Numbered from the stretch's first letter, positions 1 through 10,096 are shown. The stretch is DNA of 64,000 nt from Ignavibacteriota bacterium (GCA_013285425.1 CP053447.1:64954-128953); one strand, 5' to 3'. A program made the numbers and translations. The notes: a model not told the origin generated them from the sequence alone.

Positions 1-1
1 T

Positions 2-937
2 ATAAGCAGACAAATAGGATTGAAAGACACAAAAATCATAACCGGAGCAGAAATCCGTCAGTTAAGTGATGAGGCATTATACCGAAGTGTTAATAATATA
101 AACATCTTTGCTGAAGTTGAACCGAATCAGAAGGAAAGAATAATTCTCGCTTTAAAGAAAGCCGGGAACGTAGTTGGTTATATGGGTGACGGAATAAATG
201 ATGCATCAGCATTACATGCAGCGGATGTCGGTATTTCTGTTGATAAAGCTGTGGATGTTGCAAAAGAAGCTGCCGATATTGTTTTACTTGAAACTGATTT
301 AGAAGTCCTGTTGAGCGGAATTCTGGAAGGACGTACAACTTTTGCCAACACTATTAAATATGTTTTTATGGCTACAAGTGCAAACTTTGGAAATATGTTC
401 AGTGTTGCCGGTGCTTCTTTGTTTCTTCCTTATCTGCCTTTTCTCCCTAAGCAGATATTATTAATAAATTTACTGACTGACCTGCCGGAAATGACAATAG
501 CAACTGACAATGTTGATTCGGACTGGATAGAAAAACCAAGAAGATGGGATATAAAATTCATTCGAAGATTTATGATGATTTTTGGTGTGATCAGCTCGGT
601 GTTTGATTATTTGACTTTTGCTGTTTTAATTTTACTGTTGAATGCTGATGAAATTCAATTCCGTACCGGTTGGTTTCTTGAGTCAGTTATTTCTGCAGTC
701 CTTATTGTGCTTGTAATCAGAACAAGAAAACCTTTCTTTAAAAGCAGACCGGGCAGATATCTTATCATTACAACTTTTGCGATAGTTGTGTTTACACTTT
801 TTGTACCTGTTTCACCGCTGATTGAATTGTTTGGATTCACGCCCCTGCCGCCGATGTTTCTTTTATTAATCAGCATCATTATAGCCGGATATGTTTTAAG
901 TGCAGAGATAGCAAAGAAAATATTTTATAAACATTGA
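2..937 (+). CDS. Magnesium-translocating P-type ATPase, MgtA/MgtB type (C-terminal part, runs in from the left edge)
   Basis: The reading frame is open from base 2 with no start inside the window, so this is the C-terminal ~310 residues of a protein normally near 850-900. What is visible is the end of the P domain, including the hinge motif MGDGINDASALHAADVGIS, followed by about six hydrophobic membrane segments. The order GDGIND, then TSANFGNMFS, then an LLTDLPEMTIATD-like helix matches P3B magnesium importers (MgtA/MgtB) better than calcium or potassium pumps; family members couple ATP hydrolysis to inward Mg2+ transport at the inner membrane. The usual MgtA helix has LMYD where this protein has LLTD, so substrate assignment is an inference. 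An internal TTG at base 20 is not a real start because conserved P-domain sequence continues upstream of it. Confidence 0.82.
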   Translation: MSRQIGLKDTKIITGAEIRQLSDEALYRSVNNINIFAEVEPNQKERIILALKKAGNVVGYMGDGINDASALHAADVGISVDKAVDVAKEAADIVLLETDLEVLLSGILEGRTTFANTIKYVFMATSANFGNMFSVAGASLFLPYLPFLPKQILLINLLTDLPEMTIATDNVDSDWIEKPRRWDIKFIRRFMMIFGVISSVFDYLTFAVLILLLNADEIQFRTGWFLESVISAVLIVLVIRTRKPFFKSRPGRYLIITTFAIVVFTLFVPVSPLIELFGFTPLPPMFLLLISIIIAGYVLSAEIAKKIFYKH

Positions 938-1150
938 GTAATGTTATTAAGGTGAAATTATTAAATACGATGAAGCCGATAAAGAAAGCTTTCTGCTTTA
1001 TTAACCTAAAGAGCAATCAATTATAAAATATCTGATTATCTGTTTGTTATTTTATTCAATCTCAACCAATATCTGAAATGTTTCAATTGATAATAATCTG
1101 AAAAATATCAAGTCAGTTAAAATCCCTGTTATAGTTTAAGCACTCCGTAG

Positions 1151-1345
1151 TATTATGGATATACTTTTGAAATTAAAGCCGGTTATTATTCTTCTTATGA
1201 TATTAGAGCGTCTGCACCAATAAGCCGCTATGATAATTGATTTGAAAAGATCATTTCAAAAATGCGGGTTACTCCCGGAACTCATTTTATATAATCTTCA
1301 GGAAAAGATGCTTAGATTATTAAAGTATCAGTGAAGCAAAGTGTT
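1151..1345 (+). pseudogene. Remnant of an unidentified protein gene
   Basis: One frame reads as protein-like text (GYTFEIKAGYYSSYDIRASA, then PISRYDN) but is interrupted by TGA at 1238-1240, TAA at 1292-1294 and TAG at 1313-1315, with an earlier TAG at 1148. The residues between the stops (FEKIISKMRVTPGTHFI, SSGKDA, IIKVSVKQ) stay in one frame, which is what point-mutation decay of a real gene looks like. No family could be recognised and no start or end can be fixed. Chance alone could give a stretch like this in AT-rich DNA, so confidence is low. Confidence 0.3.
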
Positions 1346-1409
1346 TTTCAGTTTAAACAAAATAATTTCAGGCTTACAACAGACAAATTAATTATAACTT
1401 TCTTTTTAT

Positions 1410-1417
1410 TACTTTTG
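1410..1417 (+). promoter_or_regulatory. TAnnTTTG-type -7 box ahead of the MFS gene
   Basis: TACTTTTG matches the Bacteroidota primary-sigma -7 consensus TAnnTTTG and lies 23 bases before the start codon. No TTG is visible at the expected -33 distance, so this is a weak prediction. Confidence 0.35.
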
Positions 1418-1440
1418 CCGGTAAAAAATTTTTTCACTTT

Positions 1441-2652
1441 ATGAGTAAACACTTTTCAGGATTCAATAAAGACAGCGCTACTGTATTTCCGGTTTTATTT
1501 GCGCTAAGCTTTTCTCATTTGTTAAACGATACTTTGCAATCATTAATACCTTCAATCTATCCGATTATAAAAAGCAATTATAATCTTACTTTTTCTCAAA
1601 TAGGTTTAATCACTCTTACCTTTCAGTTTGCTGCATCATTGTTTCAGCCTTTGGTTGGATTTTACACTGATAAAAAGCCTCAGCCGTACTCTTTAGCGGT
1701 CGGTATGACATTTACACTTACTGGATTAACTTTGCTTTCATTTGCAAATCACTTTTACTTTATTTTAATATCTGTTGCTTTAATCGGAACTGGTTCTTCA
1801 ATCTTTCATCCGGAATCATCCCGAATGGCTAATGCGGCATCCGGCGGTAAAAGAGGTTTAGCACAGTCAGTTTTTCAGGTTGGAGGAAATGCAGGAAGTT
1901 CTTTCGGTCCTTTACTTGCTGCCTGGATTATCGTGCCTTATGGTCAGCGGAGTATTTTATGGTTTACACTGATTGCTTTAATTGCAATTGTAGTATTGCG
2001 GCGTGTTGGCAAATGGTATAAAAATTATCTGTTAAAACTTCATCTTTCAGAAAGAAAAACATGGGAGTCTTTTGATAATAAACAGCCAAAACGAAAAATT
2101 ATAATTGCTGTTATAGTTTTGTTAATACTGATTTTCTCTAAATACTTTTATATGGCGAGTCTTACAAGTTACTTTACATTTTATCTGATAGAAAAATTTA
2201 ATGTATCTGTTCAGACATCTCAGGTTTATCTGTTTGTTTTCTTATTCTCTATCGCTGTAGGAACTTTATTAGGCGGACCAATCGGAGACCGGATCGGCAG
2301 AAAATATGTAATCTGGGTCTCTATTTTAGGTACAGCACCTTTTGCAATTGCATTACCTTATGCAAATTTATTTTGGACTGCAGTTTTAATTATACCAATC
2401 GGGGTAATTCTTGCTTCTGCTTTTTCTGCAATTCTTGTCTATGCACAAGAACTTATACCGGGAAAACTTGGATTGGTTGCCGGATTGTTTTTCGGATTTG
2501 CATTTGGTATGGGCGGATTAGGTTCCGCTTTAATCGGTAATCTTATTGATCATACAAATATTTATTTTGTTTTTTATCTATGCTCTTATCTGCCTTTGAT
2601 TGGTTTGTTGACAGCATTTTTGCCAAACATCAGTACAACAAGAAAAAGGTAA
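1441..2652 (+). CDS. fsr: MFS transporter of the fosmidomycin-resistance (Fsr) family
   Basis: A 403-residue protein with about 12 hydrophobic segments. Residues near the N-terminus follow the Fsr pattern closely: SFSHLLNDTLQSLIPSIYP, then SQIGLITLTFQFAASLFQP, the MFS loop GFYTDKKPQPYSLAVG, and GTGSSIFHPESSRMA followed by AQSVFQVGGNAGSSFGPLLAA. Fsr proteins are inner-membrane drug/proton antiporters; E. coli Fsr confers fosmidomycin resistance, but the natural substrate here is unknown. The second half carries the repeat MFS loop GGPIGDRIGRKYV. The gene stands alone, is followed by the convergent urea transporter 66 bases on, and starts at an ATG that fits the family N-terminus. Confidence 0.85.
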   Translation: MSKHFSGFNKDSATVFPVLFALSFSHLLNDTLQSLIPSIYPIIKSNYNLTFSQIGLITLTFQFAASLFQPLVGFYTDKKPQPYSLAVGMTFTLTGLTLLSFANHFYFILISVALIGTGSSIFHPESSRMANAASGGKRGLAQSVFQVGGNAGSSFGPLLAAWIIVPYGQRSILWFTLIALIAIVVLRRVGKWYKNYLLKLHLSERKTWESFDNKQPKRKIIIAVIVLLILIFSKYFYMASLTSYFTFYLIEKFNVSVQTSQVYLFVFLFSIAVGTLLGGPIGDRIGRKYVIWVSILGTAPFAIALPYANLFWTAVLIIPIGVILASAFSAILVYAQELIPGKLGLVAGLFFGFAFGMGGLGSALIGNLIDHTNIYFVFYLCSYLPLIGLLTAFLPNISTTRKR

Positions 2653-2718
2653 AAGAAAAAAAAGAAAAAATATTTATTACCTGATAAAGTATCCCGATAG
2701 ATATAAGTTCAAAAAAAA

Positions 2719-3603
2719 TCAGACTTTCTTTACAAGGATTTTTTGTATTAACAAAGTAATCCAGGTTCCGGCAACGAACGGAAATGTTAATACTCCGCCT
2801 ACAACATCCAAAATGTGGTGATCAATCAAGAGATTATGAATAACGATTGTAATTATTACACCGCTTAATACCCAAAGTCCGTCAATCTTTTTTGTTCCGG
2901 CAAAAACAATGGCAGTTAAAACAGCGTTGAAACCAAACAGTCCCAAATTAATTTGCTCTAACGGCTGACCATTTACAACAGAGAGCACTGCTCCTAAAAG
3001 AGATGCTGCTAAACCATACAAAGCCGCAACCGGACTGTTTATAAAAACTGCAATAAAAAAAATAACTCCCGATAATACACTTGCTTGAAAAATAACTTCT
3101 CCAAACCCATTTGTTGGTGCTAAAAAAACATCAAGCTGTGTTGGTTCAAATTTTATTTGAAGCAATTCAGATGGCGGTATTTCTGTATATTGGCGAATAA
3201 GAAATATGAAAGCCCAGGCAACCAAAATAAAAGGGAAAGTGTATGCCGGAATTTTTTTGGTGATAAAAAAGTGCTGTATCGTTGCTGCCAAAATTCCGCC
3301 GGCAATAACTAAAAACCAAATAATCAGAATATCATCGAAAAGAAAAACTAACACTACACCAACTAAAGCGGGACTAAAACCATACAACCCTGCGTCAATT
3401 TCCTGCTGATTATATTTTAATAATTTTGCAGCAGCAGTACCGGCAGCAGCAGCTAAAATAGCAGCAGCGGCATATTGCCAGCTCCCGATAAAAAGACCAA
3501 TAATAAAAAGTAATCCCGTCCATCGGTTTTCCTGCAGCATTATCTGACCGATTCCTTTTAGTGTTTGATCAATAAAAGGCAGCTTAGAAAAGAATCTATT
3601 CAT
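2719..3603 (-). CDS. Urea transporter (UT family)
   Basis: A 294-residue, highly hydrophobic protein with two homologous halves, as expected for the UT fold, which forms a passive urea channel through the inner membrane. Signature elements visible are AGLYGFSPALVGVVLVF in the first half, PAYTFPFILVAW after it, and the matching LGLFGFNAVLTAIVFA in the second half. Length and two-fold repetition fit bacterial UT proteins. No urease or urea amidolyase gene is seen in this window, so the source and use of urea are unknown. The N-terminus MNRFFSKLPFIDQTLKGIGQIMLQENRWTG-type region resembles the usual start and precedes the first helix. Confidence 0.85.
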   Translation of the reverse strand: MNRFFSKLPFIDQTLKGIGQIMLQENRWTGLLFIIGLFIGSWQYAAAAILAAAAGTAAAKLLKYNQQEIDAGLYGFSPALVGVVLVFLFDDILIIWFLVIAGGILAATIQHFFITKKIPAYTFPFILVAWAFIFLIRQYTEIPPSELLQIKFEPTQLDVFLAPTNGFGEVIFQASVLSGVIFFIAVFINSPVAALYGLAASLLGAVLSVVNGQPLEQINLGLFGFNAVLTAIVFAGTKKIDGLWVLSGVIITIVIHNLLIDHHILDVVGGVLTFPFVAGTWITLLIQKILVKKV

Positions 3604-3759
3604 ACTTTATAATTTGTTATTTATTCTTACTAAAAATATTTAATCAAATGATTGTATTGGATTATATTCTAAAAAACACATGACTCAGTTTAACCATCAT
3701 CAGATTATTCAAAGGACTATTAACAAATATTTATTTAGAATGATAAATAAAAAATCCTG

Positions 3760-6009
<2,250 letters not shown>

Positions 6010-6025
6010 TTAATTACTAGTTGCT

Positions 6026-6033
6026 CAAAAATA
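6026..6033 (-). promoter_or_regulatory. TAnnTTTG-type -7 box ahead of icd
   Basis: Read on the minus strand this is TATTTTTG, a match to the Bacteroidota -7 element about 41 bases before the icd ATG. No -33 TTG is evident. Confidence 0.33.
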
Positions 6034-6132
6034 GTTATTCTTGTTTAATAATCGAAAGAAGAATTAAGTCTGATATCTTGATGATTTTTTAGAATTTGTT
6101 AGAACTGTTCAAAAAAAAGTCACAATTCAACT

Positions 6133-6745
6133 TAACTCAGTGCAACACTCATTTGTCAGTCTGAGCGAAGCCGAAGACTGACTTTTGTTCTTGTCACGTT
6201 TCGACTACGCTCAACGTGACGATATTTTATTATCCTGAGTGATGAGGAAGGATGACATTCATTATTATTTATTCATTAGTCTTTATCCATACTTCAATAA
6301 ATTCAGTACAACATTCATTTGTCAGTCTGAGCGTAGTCGAAGACTGACTTTTGTTCTTGTCACGTTTCGACTTCGCTCAACGTGACGATTATTTATTATC
6401 CTGAGTTATGAGGAAGGATTACATTCATTATTCATTATTAATTATCCATTAGTCTTTATCCATACTTCAATAAATTCAGTACAACATTCATTTGTCAGTC
6501 TGAGCGAAGCCGAAGACTGACTTTTGTTCTTGTCACGTTTCGACTACGCTCAACGTGACGATTATTTATCATCCTGAGTGATGAGGAAGGAGGACATTCA
6601 TTATTAATTATTCATTAGTCTTTATCCATACTTCAATAAACTCAGTGCAACATTCATTTGTCAGTCTGAGCGAAGCCGAAGACTGACTTTTGTTCTTGTC
6701 ACATTTCGACTTCGCTCATTGCCACCATTATATGTTATCCTGATC
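6133..6745. repeat. Tandem array of about four 166-173 bp units, each carrying two or three hairpins
   Basis: The motif TTTGTCAGTCTGAG begins equivalent units at 6152, 6318, 6491 and 6657, giving steps of 166, 173 and 166 bases. Each unit has three modules: (a) a 28-base hairpin with stems GTCAGTCT / AGACTGAC, e.g. 6155-6182; (b) a 28-base hairpin with stems GTCACGTT / AACGTGAC, e.g. 6193-6220; (c) a hairpin with stems ATCCT / AGGAT near the end of the unit. The loop of (a), GAGCGAAGCCGA or GAGCGTAGTCGA, is nearly complementary to the loop of (b), TCGACTACGCTC, so the two hairpins can also pair with each other. The fourth unit is degenerate in module (b) and lacks a complete module (c). Short AT-rich segments ending in TTTATCCATACTTCAATAAA separate the units. 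There is no coding frame. Confidence 0.93.
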
Positions 6746-6791
6746 AGGGCAGGTTAAGAACAGTTTATAAATTAAAAAAGACTACTATAAA

Positions 6792-7769
6792 TTATCCCAT
6801 TAACACATTTATTGAAGCTGTGTTTACTATATCATCAACACTACAGCCGCGGCTTAAATCAAAGAAAGGTTTTTGTAAACCCTGAACCATTGGTCCAACT
6901 GCTTCGGCACCGCCCCAGCGTTGAGCGATTTTATAACCTATGTTTCCTGCATTCAAATCAGGGAAAACAAGTACGTTTGCTAAACCGGCAACTTTACTTT
7001 CAGGAGCTTTTTTCTTTCCGATTGAAGCAACTATTGCAGTATCAAACTGAAGCTCACCGTCAACATTAAGATCGGCTCTTTTAGTCCTAACTATTTCTGT
7101 TGCCTGAATAACTTTATCAGCAAGTTCGTGTTTTGCACTGCCTTTTGTTGAGAAGGACAGCATTGCTACAAGAGGCTCTTCACCGGTTAACTTTTTATGA
7201 TTATCTGCAGTTGATATAGCAATATCTGTGAGCTGCTGTGCATCGGGATTAGGAACAACCGCACAATCTGCAAAACTAAAAGCTTTATCTTTGAACAACA
7301 TTAAAAAGAAGCTGGATACGATTGAAATTCCCTGCGGCATTCCAACTATTTGTATCCCTGCTTTCATAACATCTGCAGTAGATGCGAATGAACCTGCAAC
7401 ACTGCCATCTACCAATCCTTCACGCAGCATCATTGCAGCAAAGAAAATATCACGTTTCATTACTTCAACTGCCTGTTCAGCAGTCATTCCTTTTTTCTTT
7501 CTTAACTCGTAATAGATGTTTGCAAATTCAGCAAACTTTGAATGAGTTAGGTGGTCAATTACCTCAACCCCCGACAAATCAACACCGATTCTTTTTGCAT
7601 CTTCATTAATTTTTGAAGGATTGCCAAGTGTAATTACTTTACAAATTTTTTCTTTAGTTAATATTTCTGAAGCTTTAAGAACCCGCTCGTCGTGAGATTC
7701 GGGAAGGATAACAGTTTTGCTTTTTAATTTAGCATTAGCTTTTATTTTATCTAATAATTCGTAACCCAT
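6792..7769 (-). CDS. pta: Phosphate acetyltransferase (short form)
   Basis: A 325-residue protein, the length of single-domain Pta without the DRTGG regulatory extension. It interconverts acetyl-CoA plus phosphate with acetyl-phosphate plus CoA in the cytoplasm. Family markers are TVILPESHDERVLKASEIL at the start, SVAGSFASTADVMKAGIQIV in the middle, VVPNPDAQQLTDIAISTA, and the C-terminal LVFPDLNAGNIGYKIAQRWG with GPMVQGLQKPFFDLSRGCS. No acetate kinase gene is adjacent; the neighbours are cysS upstream and the repeat array downstream. A TAnnTTTG box lies 32 bases upstream. Confidence 0.95.
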   Translation of the reverse strand: MGYELLDKIKANAKLKSKTVILPESHDERVLKASEILTKEKICKVITLGNPSKINEDAKRIGVDLSGVEVIDHLTHSKFAEFANIYYELRKKKGMTAEQAVEVMKRDIFFAAMMLREGLVDGSVAGSFASTADVMKAGIQIVGMPQGISIVSSFFLMLFKDKAFSFADCAVVPNPDAQQLTDIAISTADNHKKLTGEEPLVAMLSFSTKGSAKHELADKVIQATEIVRTKRADLNVDGELQFDTAIVASIGKKKAPESKVAGLANVLVFPDLNAGNIGYKIAQRWGGAEAVGPMVQGLQKPFFDLSRGCSVDDIVNTASINVLMG

Positions 7770-7800
7770 TGTTTCTCCATAAAGTTTATTAATAACTCTA

Positions 7801-7808
7801 CAAAACTA
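7801..7808 (-). promoter_or_regulatory. TAnnTTTG-type -7 box ahead of pta
   Basis: On the minus strand the bases read TAGTTTTG, about 31 bases before the pta start codon. No -33 TTG is seen at a normal distance. Confidence 0.35.
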
Positions 7809-7904
7809 AGCAATATTGAATAATTATTTTCCTGCATTGTTGATGAGGATTTAAGAATTGATTTTTAAAAATGTCCTTCACATAATCATTAGGTGAATAC
7901 TATT

Positions 7905-8009
7905 GAAAAACCAATAGCTTGAAACACTTGCAAAATGGTTGTACTAAAAAAATCTCTCGATCCAAATCTTGTGCTTGGTATAGGTAATATTTTTGATGAG
8001 AAGTTTTAA
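7905..8009 (+). pseudogene. Orphan C-terminal tail of a GlcD-type FAD-linked oxidase
   Basis: Bases 7935-8009 encode a 24-residue peptide ending KKSLDPNLVLGIGNIFDEKF and a stop. It matches the last residues of the complete oxidase at 38511-39995 (KKSLDPNLILGIGNIFDERF) at 20 of 24 positions over the comparable stretch. At DNA level 7945-7970 is identical to the complement of 38556-38581 over 26 bases. Just upstream a GAAACACTTGCAAAATGG stretch resembles the next part of the family (ET..AKM) after one missing A. No body of the gene is present. It is either a partial duplication or what is left of a second oxidase gene. Confidence 0.75.
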
Positions 8010-8053
8010 AGAAATAGCACGCTGAAGACACTCATATTGCAGATCAGAGCTGA

Positions 8054-8299
8054 TCATTTCAATTTTAAATTATCTTTAAAGTAACTCGCCACAAATATTA
8101 GACATATAGAAATTATCTTATAAAAAGCTAAAAACACATTACCTAATATTTTACGTTTTTTACTTTCTTCACTAAACTTCTTTATGACAAGTTTAGATTT
8201 ATCTTTGTTATTAAACAATATTATATTCATTATATATACAATTATGCCAATCTCTATAGCTTATAATACAAATATCGATAGTATTTCATTCTTATTCAT
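8054..8299 (-). pseudogene. Small membrane-protein frame with an internal stop (or an intact 58-residue ORF from a later ATG)
   Basis: From an ATG at 8299 the minus strand reads MNKNEILSIFVL, then a TAA at 8261-8263, then continues in the same frame (AIEIGIIVYIMNIILFNNKD) to a stop at 8054-8056. The total is 81 codons with hydrophobic segments at both ends and a basic centre. A second ATG at 8230 opens an uninterrupted 58-codon frame ending in AFYKIISICLIFVASYFKDN. The ATG at 8299 follows the cysS stop codon by only three bases, so the frame sits where a downstream gene of a cysS operon would sit. No family is recognised, and either reading is possible. Confidence 0.4.
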
Positions 8300-8302
8300 A
8301 AA

Positions 8303-9715
8303 CTAATTTTTCCCAATCTTATAACTTGTACCTTCTTTGCTATCCTGCAAAACAACACCAAGCTCTTTAAGTCTATTACGAATTGTATCAGAAAGCAGGT
8401 AGTTTTTATTTTGCTTTGCTTCAGTTCTAAGAGTAATTAGTAATTCAATTAAATCATTTACAAGTTTATCATCGCCGGCATTTTTTTTGTTAAAATCTAC
8501 AATGCCAAGAACATTTTCTGCGGTTTTTGTTAAAAATGTTTTCACATCATCATAAAAATTAACATCAACACTTTCTGAGGAAGCAATTATGCGGTTCACC
8601 TCTTTTACAAAATCAAAAATAACCGCAACAGCCTGAGATGTATTAAGATCTTCATCCATTGCTTCTTCAAATCTCTTATAATAAGAATCAAAATCAAATC
8701 CGGGTTTTGCTCCAGAAATATTTTTTCTGATCTCTAAATTTATTTTATCAACAAGGTTATTAATTTTTTCAAGTCCCTTTTCAGCAGCAGATAAAAGATC
8801 ATCAGAAAAGTTTAGTGGTCCGCGGTAATAAGCCTGAGCAAAAAACATTCTTATTGCTTCAGCAGAATATTTCTTTAAAACTTCTCTTGCGGTAAAAAAA
8901 TTACCGAGTGACTTTGACATCTTCTCTTCATTGATGTTCAGGAAGCCGAAGTGCAGCCAGTATTTTACAAATTGTTTATCGTTTGCTGCTTCGCTTTGAG
9001 CAATTTCATTTTCGTGATGGGGAAAAATTAAATCATTTCCGCCGGCGTGAATATCAAATGTTTTACCGAGATGTTTGCAGCTCATTGCAGAGCATTCAAC
9101 ATGCCAGCCTGGTCTTCCTTTTCCCCACGGACTTTCCCAGTACGGTTCGCCATCTTTTGCTTTTTTCCATAAAGCGAAATCCAAAGGATCTTTCTTTTCT
9201 TCATTAACCTCAATTCGTGAACCGGCTTCAAGTTCTTCAATATTTTTTCCGCTTAACTTTCCGTAACCAGAAAACTTCTTAACATCATAAAAGATATTAC
9301 CATCAGCATTATAGGCAAATTTTTTATCTACGAGCAGCTTTATCATATCAATTATTTCTTTCATGTGTTCAGTTGCCTTAGGATAAAGCGTAGCTTTTTT
9401 GATTTTCAGTTTTGTTATATCTTCAAAAAAAGCATTTATATAATCGGTTGTAACATCATTTGCATTACGTCTTTCTTCGTTTGACTTTTTGATAATTTTA
9501 TCATCAACATCAGTAAGATTCATTACGAACTTAACATTATATCCTTTGTACTCAAGATATCTTCGCACTATATCAGCCATAACAAATGAGCGAGCATTAC
9601 CGATATGAAAGTAATCATAAACAGTTGGACCGCAAACGTAAAATTTAATTTCATTCGGATCTATGGGAATAAATTCTTCTACTTTTTTAGTAAGTGTGTT
9701 GTAAAGTTTTAACAT
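8303..9715 (-). CDS. cysS: Cysteine--tRNA ligase
   Basis: A 470-residue class I aminoacyl-tRNA synthetase that charges tRNA-Cys. The N-terminus LKLYNTLTKKVEEF leads into KFYVCGPTVYDYFHIGNARS, holding the first zinc-ligand Cys (residue 28) and the HIGH-type signature HIGN (37-40). Later come WHVECSAMSCKHLG and the GGNDLIFPHHENEIAQSEA block with the remaining zinc ligands, then the KMSKS loop EEKMSKSLGNFF. I chose the ATG at 9715: the frame stays open another 22 codons upstream to a TTG at 9781, but that extension lies partly in a dispersed hairpin repeat and does not match family N-termini. The gene is on the minus strand, like pta beyond it. Confidence 0.95.
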   Translation of the reverse strand: MLKLYNTLTKKVEEFIPIDPNEIKFYVCGPTVYDYFHIGNARSFVMADIVRRYLEYKGYNVKFVMNLTDVDDKIIKKSNEERRNANDVTTDYINAFFEDITKLKIKKATLYPKATEHMKEIIDMIKLLVDKKFAYNADGNIFYDVKKFSGYGKLSGKNIEELEAGSRIEVNEEKKDPLDFALWKKAKDGEPYWESPWGKGRPGWHVECSAMSCKHLGKTFDIHAGGNDLIFPHHENEIAQSEAANDKQFVKYWLHFGFLNINEEKMSKSLGNFFTAREVLKKYSAEAIRMFFAQAYYRGPLNFSDDLLSAAEKGLEKINNLVDKINLEIRKNISGAKPGFDFDSYYKRFEEAMDEDLNTSQAVAVIFDFVKEVNRIIASSESVDVNFYDDVKTFLTKTAENVLGIVDFNKKNAGDDKLVNDLIELLITLRTEAKQNKNYLLSDTIRNRLKELGVVLQDSKEGTSYKIGKN

Positions 9716-9770
9716 TTTATTTACTGATTGTTTGATAATTTGTTTGCAAATATAATTAAGATTTTCAGTC

Positions 9771-9800
9771 ATTGCGAGCAAGTCTTCGGACGAAGCAATC
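9771..9800. repeat. Dispersed ATTGCGAG...CGAAGCAATC repeat, left copy
   Basis: Thirty bases beginning ATTGCGAG, with AAGTCTTC in the middle and CGAAGCAATC at the end. An inverted copy lies at 14416-14445 and matches at 26 of 30 positions when reverse-complemented. Core motifs of this kind occur as dispersed repeats in several bacterial phyla. This copy lies just upstream of cysS. Confidence 0.8.
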
Positions 9801-9827
9801 TAAATAATTTAACAGATCACTTTTTGA

Positions 9828-9863
9828 AAAAGATGACATCTTCCTGAAAAGAGGTCATCTTTT
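9828..9863. terminator. Hairpin with T-rich flanks between cysS and the plus-strand island
   Basis: Perfect 10-base stems AAAAGATGAC (9828-9837) and GTCATCTTTT (9854-9863) enclose a 16-base loop, followed on the plus strand by GTCTTTTTG. It could terminate in either direction or mark the edge of the inserted segment. There is no gene immediately upstream on the plus strand, so its function is uncertain. Confidence 0.45.
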
Positions 9864-9983
9864 GTCTTTTTGAATGTCACTTAAAGCATTAACTACTTTT
9901 ATTGCTTTTACTTTTTATAAAGTAATTCAAAATTTAATATTTTATCTAAATAGAATTTTAGTTCCAGCTTTATTAAAAGAAGA

Positions 9984-10015
9984 TTGACAATTATTAAAAT
10001 ATTTGATTACTTTTG
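9984..10015 (+). promoter_or_regulatory. Bacteroidota-type promoter for the lipoprotein/lipase island
   Basis: TTG (in TTGACA) at 9984-9986 and TACTTTTG at 10008-10015 are separated by 21 bases, fitting the -33 TTG / -7 TAnnTTTG pattern. It is the best promoter match in the window. The -7 box lies inside a perfect palindrome (10000-10030), which suggests that a repressor or hairpin controls it. Confidence 0.6.
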
Positions 10016-10045
10016 CTAAGTAATCAAATAAATAATTATTTGATT
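10000..10045. promoter_or_regulatory. Two overlapping perfect palindromes at the promoter (operator or alternative hairpins)
   Basis: Bases 10000-10012 and 10018-10030 form a 13-base stem around a 5-base loop. Bases 10022-10031 and 10036-10045 form a second 10-base stem, AATCAAATAA / TTATTTGATT. The middle arm TAATCAAAT is shared, so only one hairpin can form at a time in RNA. In DNA this gives three alternating copies of ATTTGATTA-like half-sites covering the -7 box and the transcript start. Confidence 0.65.
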
Positions 10046-10081
10046 TGGACTTTTTCTTCAACAAAACATAAAGGAGGAAAA

Positions 10082-10096
10082 ATGGACACATCATAA
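10082..10096 (+). other. Four-codon mini-ORF behind a perfect Shine-Dalgarno
   Basis: AAGGAGGAAAA (from 10071) is followed at 10082 by ATG GAC ACA TCA TAA. This is the strongest ribosome-binding site in the area, yet it serves only MDTS. It may be a leader peptide, or the surviving start of a lost gene. The next real start is 58 bases downstream. Confidence 0.4.

Larger units (their letters stand above)
938..1440. other. Gene-free stretch, probably decayed coding DNA
   Basis: About 500 bases between the ATPase and the MFS gene hold no intact frame. The middle part reads like a broken gene (see the pseudogene entry at 1151-1345). A TAnnTTTG box lies at its right end. No RNA gene was recognised. 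Confidence 0.5.

Noticed and set aside
1238..1240. In-frame TGA as selenocysteine
   Set aside because: Other stops (TAA, TAG) follow in the same frame and no selenocysteine-insertion hairpin or known selenoprotein context is present.
6133..6745. Possible CRISPR array
   Set aside because: Units are about 170 bp, contain internal hairpins and are similar over most of their length, with no unique spacers of constant size and no cas genes.
9716..9781. N-terminal extension of cysS to a TTG
   Set aside because: The extra residues start within a dispersed repeat and do not match CysS proteins; ATG at 9715 fits the family start.
9716..9870. T-box or other tRNA-sensing leader for cysS
   Set aside because: The hairpin upstream lacks the conserved T-box bulge sequence, and such leaders are typical of other phyla.
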